Below are positions 6,340 to 9,680 of a stretch of DNA of 9,680 bases, in pieces. Position numbers and translations under genes: made by a program. This DNA comes from Acidobacteriota bacterium (GTDB taxonomy: Bacteria > Acidobacteriota > Terriglobia > Terriglobales > Acidobacteriaceae). Position 1 is the first letter of the stretch. Each line of letters starts with the position of its first letter. The DNA lies in contig JAEKKE010000125.1 of NCBI GenBank assembly GCA_019510535.1, positions 1 to 9,680 on the forward strand. The letters are read 5' to 3'. The notes below the pieces were generated by a model, which was given only the letters and a program-made list of their open reading frames with translations, had not been told where the DNA came from and made no database searches.

Positions 6340-6525
6340 TATAGGTCGGGCCTTCAGCCCTTTTAACATCTTGTGAACTGAAACCTGGGGCGTTGCCCCA
6401 GGCTGGTATAGAGCGCGCCTTCAGCGCTTGGGATTGTGACACCTTTGCTTGTCGTTTCGGAGCGTTGGGGCCTAGCCAGCTTTGCTGGCTGGGGTGAAGC
6501 GTAGCGGAGAAATCTGCTTCTCAGT
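6340..6525. repeat. Cluster of palindromes, probable dispersed REP-type element
   Basis: Five hairpins follow one another: GGGC-CTTCA-GCCC (6348-6360); CCTGGGGC-GTT-GCCCCAGG (6384-6402, perfect 8-bp stem); AGCGC-7-GCGCT (6412-6428), whose inner part again contains CCTTCAGC; AGCCAGC-TTT-GCTGGCT (6474-6490, extendable to 10 pairs with one wobble); and GAGAA-6-TTCTC (6507-6522). No protein frame of interest covers it. The density of palindromes, the reused CTTCA core and the position at the broken end of a gene suggest a mobile or dispersed intergenic repeat. Copy number cannot be judged from one window. The rest of this gene-free stretch (6526-6617) shows nothing I can identify. Confidence 0.6.
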
Positions 6526-6617
6526 CGAAGCGTCTTACTTAAGTAGATCTAAGTTCAGGCGTATTTATCGATATGCCCTCCACAACCGGCATACAGGAGC
6601 CATCGAATAAACACCCT

Positions 6618-6669
6618 TCCCATAGAAGTTCGAGTGGTGTACTATCGTCTCCCATAGAACTCCGAGTGG
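6618..6669 (+). repeat. Two 20-bp direct repeats in the promoter region of the permease gene
   Basis: TCCCATAGAAGTTCGAGTGG (6618-6637) and TCCCATAGAACTCCGAGTGG (6650-6669) differ at two positions and start 32 bp apart, about three helical turns. The second copy contains the small dyad ACTC-C-GAGT. They end 34 bp before the permease start. This layout fits paired operator sites for one regulator, possibly of the PadR type that often accompanies ADOP permeases. The regulator assignment is inferred. Confidence 0.55.
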
Positions 6670-6688
6670 AGCCCGCTGGTCCGCAATC

Positions 6689-6696
6689 TAAGGAGG
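6689..6696 (+). promoter_or_regulatory. Strong ribosome binding site of the permease gene
   Basis: TAAGGAGG, a full match to the 16S rRNA tail, 7 nt before ATG 6704. It fixes the start and predicts efficient translation. Confidence 0.9.
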
Positions 6697-6703
6697 CGTC
6701 CCG

Positions 6704-9169
6704 ATGACCTGGTTCCGTTTTTTCCGCCGCCAACGTTCAGACTCCGAGTTACAGCAGGAGATTCGCGCCTACGTCGAAGCCGAAACGGAAGAGAACATCG
6801 CCAAGGGCATGCCGCCGGAACAGGCACGACGCCGAGCTCGCATTAAATTCGGCAATCCGCAACACATTCGCGAAAAGCTTTGGCAGCAGAACACAGTGGC
6901 TGCAATCGACCATCTGTGGCGAGACCTGGCGTATGCAGCCAGAACGCTGAAACGGACTCCCGGGTTTGCAGCGATCGCTATTCTTGTGATGGCTTTGGGT
7001 ATCGGAGCCAATGTGGCGCTGTTCACCGTGGTGCGCCACGTCCTGCTGAATCCCCTGCCCTTTTCCAACCCCAACCAACTGATCGCGTTGGATGAAGCCA
7101 ACGGTCAGGGCAAGAAAGACAGTGTCGCCGGCGGAGATTTCTACGACTGGCAAAGCGCATCGAACGGCTTTCAACAAATGGCGATCTGGCGATTCAGTGG
7201 TTACAACATATCGGGTGATCGCAATGAGCTTCCGGAGTTCCTTCCGGCGATGACATGTTCCTGGAATCTGTTTCCCACTCTCGGCGTGCAACCGGCGCTG
7301 GGCCGTTTGTTCGCCGATGCGGACGATACGGACAAGGCAGGCCTTACCGTGGTTCTTTCCTGGAGCCTCTTTAAACGCCGCTTCAATGCAGACCCATCCA
7401 TCGTCGGTAAAACCGTCCGGCTTAATACATTCCCCTATACCGTCATCGGTGTCCTTCCGCAGAGCTTCAGCTTTCCCGATCCGAAGGTCCAGTTGTGGGT
7501 TCCCTATTACAAAGGAACTCCCAGCATCATCCTGCATAGCCACTACAGCCATAACGGCCATGTGATTGCACGCCTCAAGCCTGACTACTCCCCATCGCAG
7601 GCGGTTCAGGAAGTTCAGGCAATCCAGCGGGGAATCTATACACGCTTCTCGGGTACGGGTCCGGTCAGCTCCGGAGTTGTTTCGCAGCCACTGATCGATG
7701 ACATTGTTGGAGATACCAAAGCTCCGCTGTATCTCCTGATGGCGGCTGTAAGCTGCCTTCTGCTGATCGCCTGCCTGAACCTGTCGAACCTGCTGGTTGC
7801 CCGGGCAGTCGCCCGCCGGAAGGAGATGGCGGTACGATCGGCTCTGGGTGGAAGCCGGGTCCGCCTGATCTGCCAGCAGATTACGGAGTGTGTGCTGATC
7901 TGTGTCTCGGGCGGCATCCTTGGTGTGGGTCTTGCTTATCTGGCTGTGCGTTGGCTGACCAAATACTGGCTTAACCTGCCGCGGGCGGAAGCGATTCACA
8001 TCGATGTCACTGTTCTCTTGTTCGCTCTTGGGGTGACTGCTTTCGCAGGAGCCGTGTCAGGAATTCTTCCGGCGCTGTTGTTCACCGACGCCAACGTCTC
8101 CACCGCACTGCAGGACAGCGCCAGAACAGCCGGCAGTTCCGCATCCAAAGCTTCGCTGCGCAAGGGACTCATGACGGTTGAGTTTGGAATCACCGTCGTT
8201 CTGCTGATCTGCGCCGGCCTCTTGTTCAAAAGCTTTCTCCAGCTTGGTGCTGTCGATCTCGGCTGCGCCACCCGCAACGTCATTTCCGAGCATCCACCGC
8301 TGCCTCCGGAGAAACATGATTCTGCTCTCTTCCGCACGGCAGATCCTGGCTACTTCCAGGCGATGCAGATTCCGCTTATCGCAGGCCGCTTCTTCACCTC
8401 CACCGAACGGCTAGGCAACAGCAGCTTTGTCATCATCAATCAGAAACTCGCGCATGAGTTCTTTCCCAATGAAGATCCTCTCGGAAAGCATCTGGCCGTC
8501 AGCTGGCGCAGTCCATCGGCTGAAAAGCTGGAGATCGTGGGCATCGTCGGTGACACGCGCCATCGGCTGAATGATCCGGCCCAGAGCATGATGTGGTTCC
8601 CCATCCTCTCCGGAGCCCCTGGTATCACCGCTGAGACAGCGCTTATTGTCCGCTCCACTGCCGATCCGGCGCCGCTTTCCATTCCTATTCAGAAGGCCAT
8701 CGCTGCGATTGATCCTGACCTTCCCGTATCGAATGTCCTCACCATGCAGGAGATCCTCGGCAGATCCATTGCCAGTTCCAACTTTGAGACCAGCCTGCTG
8801 GGAGCATTCGCCGCGCTCTCTCTGTTGCTTGCTTCCGTAGGATTGTTTGGAGTGCTCTCCTACCTTGTCGCGCAACGCACAAGCGAGATCGGCATCCGCA
8901 TTGCGTTGGGTGCACAGCGGGAACAAGTGCTTCGGCTGATCCTGACCGATGGTTTGAGACCGGCACTGGTCGGCCTAGCGCTTGGACTCTGCGTCAGCGC
9001 CGCAGTCACACGCAAGATCCAGTCGCAGCTTTACGGAACCCATCCACTCGATCCGGCAGTCTTTGGTCTTGTCACTGTCGTACTACTGCTGGTTGCAGCC
9101 GCCGCCTGTACGTTTCCTGCGTGGCGGGCTTCACAGCTTGATCCAATCAAAGCGCTACGGATGGAGTGA
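6704..9169 (+). CDS. ADOP-type ABC transporter permease (duplicated MacB/FtsX core, no ATPase)
   Basis: An 821-residue inner-membrane protein. Residues 1-80 are the permease prefix domain (SELQQEIRAYVEAETEEN, EQARRRARIKFGN, REKLW), seen at the start of acidobacterial duplicated orphan permeases. Helix 1 is about 88-110, then a MacB-type periplasmic domain to about 340. FtsX-type helices follow at about 342-362, 396-418 and 435-458, with the cytoplasmic motif RRKEMAVRSALGGSR between the first two. The second module has helix 5 (about 490-512), a periplasmic domain, helices near 695-720, 750-770 and 785-805, motif QRTSEIGIRIALGAQREQVL and the family end PAWRASQLDPIKALRME. MacB relatives work with an ATPase; none is adjacent, as usual for ADOPs, and the substrate is unknown. 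The second periplasmic domain looks shortened by about 60 residues near 526-529 (see findings). The gene converges on a GH130 remnant and overlaps its end. Confidence 0.93.
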   Translation: MTWFRFFRRQRSDSELQQEIRAYVEAETEENIAKGMPPEQARRRARIKFGNPQHIREKLWQQNTVAAIDHLWRDLAYAARTLKRTPGFAAIAILVMALGIGANVALFTVVRHVLLNPLPFSNPNQLIALDEANGQGKKDSVAGGDFYDWQSASNGFQQMAIWRFSGYNISGDRNELPEFLPAMTCSWNLFPTLGVQPALGRLFADADDTDKAGLTVVLSWSLFKRRFNADPSIVGKTVRLNTFPYTVIGVLPQSFSFPDPKVQLWVPYYKGTPSIILHSHYSHNGHVIARLKPDYSPSQAVQEVQAIQRGIYTRFSGTGPVSSGVVSQPLIDDIVGDTKAPLYLLMAAVSCLLLIACLNLSNLLVARAVARRKEMAVRSALGGSRVRLICQQITECVLICVSGGILGVGLAYLAVRWLTKYWLNLPRAEAIHIDVTVLLFALGVTAFAGAVSGILPALLFTDANVSTALQDSARTAGSSASKASLRKGLMTVEFGITVVLLICAGLLFKSFLQLGAVDLGCATRNVISEHPPLPPEKHDSALFRTADPGYFQAMQIPLIAGRFFTSTERLGNSSFVIINQKLAHEFFPNEDPLGKHLAVSWRSPSAEKLEIVGIVGDTRHRLNDPAQSMMWFPILSGAPGITAETALIVRSTADPAPLSIPIQKAIAAIDPDLPVSNVLTMQEILGRSIASSNFETSLLGAFAALSLLLASVGLFGVLSYLVAQRTSEIGIRIALGAQREQVLRLILTDGLRPALVGLALGLCVSAAVTRKIQSQLYGTHPLDPAVFGLVTVVLLLVAAAACTFPAWRASQLDPIKALRME

Positions 9170-9680
9170 TAGTACATCGTTGAGAGATGAATTGGCGTCC
9201 AGCCATGTGAGAAGGCCACGAATGCTGCCCGTGGCTAACGCGATGCAGGAGTCGCCCGCACCGTAGTAGAGGCGGATCGTATCGCCGTCCGGCTCTATGA
9301 CCTGGCCGCAAGGGAAAACAACATCGTTGACATCGCCTCCCCGCTCGTATGGAGCTTCCGGCCCAAACATCCAGGAATCTCCTCGCTGAAGGCATAGATA
9401 AGGTTTTTCGAGATCAAACAGAGCAAGCCCCAGGCGATAGATACTGCCCGATGCCGTGCATCGAACTCAGTGATAAACCACCAGCCATCCCTTGTCCGTT
9501 TCAATCGGTGGAGAGCATAGACCTATTTTGTTGGCATCCCACCAGCCTCCACGCCGGGCCTCAAGCATGATTTTGTGGCTTCCCCAATGCCGCAGATCTG
9601 GAGAATAAGAGATCCACATATGCGTACCAAGGGTCGTCATCGGGCGGTGTATGAGAGCCCAGAAGCCGCCGACCTTGCGT
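9155..9680 (-). pseudogene. GH130 family mannoside phosphorylase/glycosidase, 3' half, with in-frame TGA
   Basis: The minus strand codes for the C-terminal ~174 residues of a GH130 protein, a five-bladed beta-propeller family that phosphorolyses or hydrolyses beta-mannosides. Recognisable motifs: FWALIHRPM, THMWISYSPDLRHWGSHK, LEARRGGWWDANKIGL, PPIETDKGWLVVYH, SIYRLGLALFDL, FGPEAPYERGGDVNDVVFPC and YYGAGDSCIALATGSI. Between YH and VRCTASG the frame holds a TGA (9469-9467) where relatives have glycine (YHGVR-type motif); a single GGA-to-TGA change explains it. The frame is otherwise unbroken to TAG at 9157-9155, which lies inside the end of the converging permease gene. Either the gene is dead or the base is a sequencing error. 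The N-terminal half is outside the window, so the subfamily and the true start cannot be judged. Confidence 0.85.

Noticed and set aside
6249..6344. C-terminal end of the frame from 6033 as genuine protein
   Set aside because: After the GTTTCCCCC run the family-like reading moves to the +1 frame (PRRGLCLPSGVRHEL); the original frame becomes Arg/Ala-rich noise.
6340..6525. CRISPR array or rho-independent terminator
   Set aside because: There are no regularly spaced identical repeats with unique spacers, and the stems are not followed by T-tracts; a dispersed palindromic repeat fits better.

Overview
The window probably comes from an acidobacterium (Acidobacteriota, class Terriglobia or similar). 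The main reason is the 821-residue permease at 6704-9169. It has an N-terminal permease prefix, a duplicated MacB/FtsX core and no ATPase partner, which is the 'acidobacterial duplicated orphan permease' (ADOP) layout. Moderate-to-high GC, a large TonB-family protein and a GH130 mannoside-phosphorylase relative fit this, but the assignment is an inference from gene content.

Left part (1-2236, minus strand): a compact alkylation-damage repair operon, read right to left. It starts with an Ada-AlkA fusion (methyl-phosphotriester sensor, AraC-type DNA-binding domain and 3-methyladenine glycosylase). After 23 nt comes ogt (O6-alkylguanine methyltransferase). After 16 nt comes an AAG/MPG-type 3-methyladenine glycosylase that runs off the window edge. 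Together they cover direct reversal and two unrelated glycosylase folds, under a regulator that is probably self-induced. A perfect 7-6-7 inverted repeat sits just before the first start codon. Upstream on the same strand (2368-2562) is a small two-helix membrane protein reading frame that is broken by a TGA.

Middle (2822-4570, plus): a TonB-family energy transducer with an unusual build. It has an unrecognised N-terminal domain of about 110 residues, 18 units of a five-residue V/A-E-P repeat on the predicted cytoplasmic side, one membrane helix, a long periplasmic Pro/Ser/Thr linker and a TonB C-terminal domain. It converges on a fosmidomycin-resistance-type MFS exporter (4711-5970, minus). 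Divergent from the exporter lies the remnant of an AraC-family regulator (6033-6320): its cupin half is readable but frameshifted, and the DNA-binding half is gone. The remnant runs into a cluster of palindromes (about 6340-6525) that looks like a dispersed REP-type repeat.

Right part: the ADOP permease has a perfect ribosome binding site and two near-identical 20-bp direct repeats in its promoter region. It seems to lack about 60 residues of its second periplasmic domain. It converges on, and overlaps by 15 bp, the 3' half of a GH130 gene (minus) that carries an in-frame TGA in place of a conserved glycine codon.

Overall, an intact repair operon and exporter sit among several decayed genes: the small membrane protein, the AraC regulator, GH130 and possibly the permease. 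The decay could be biological or could reflect assembly errors.
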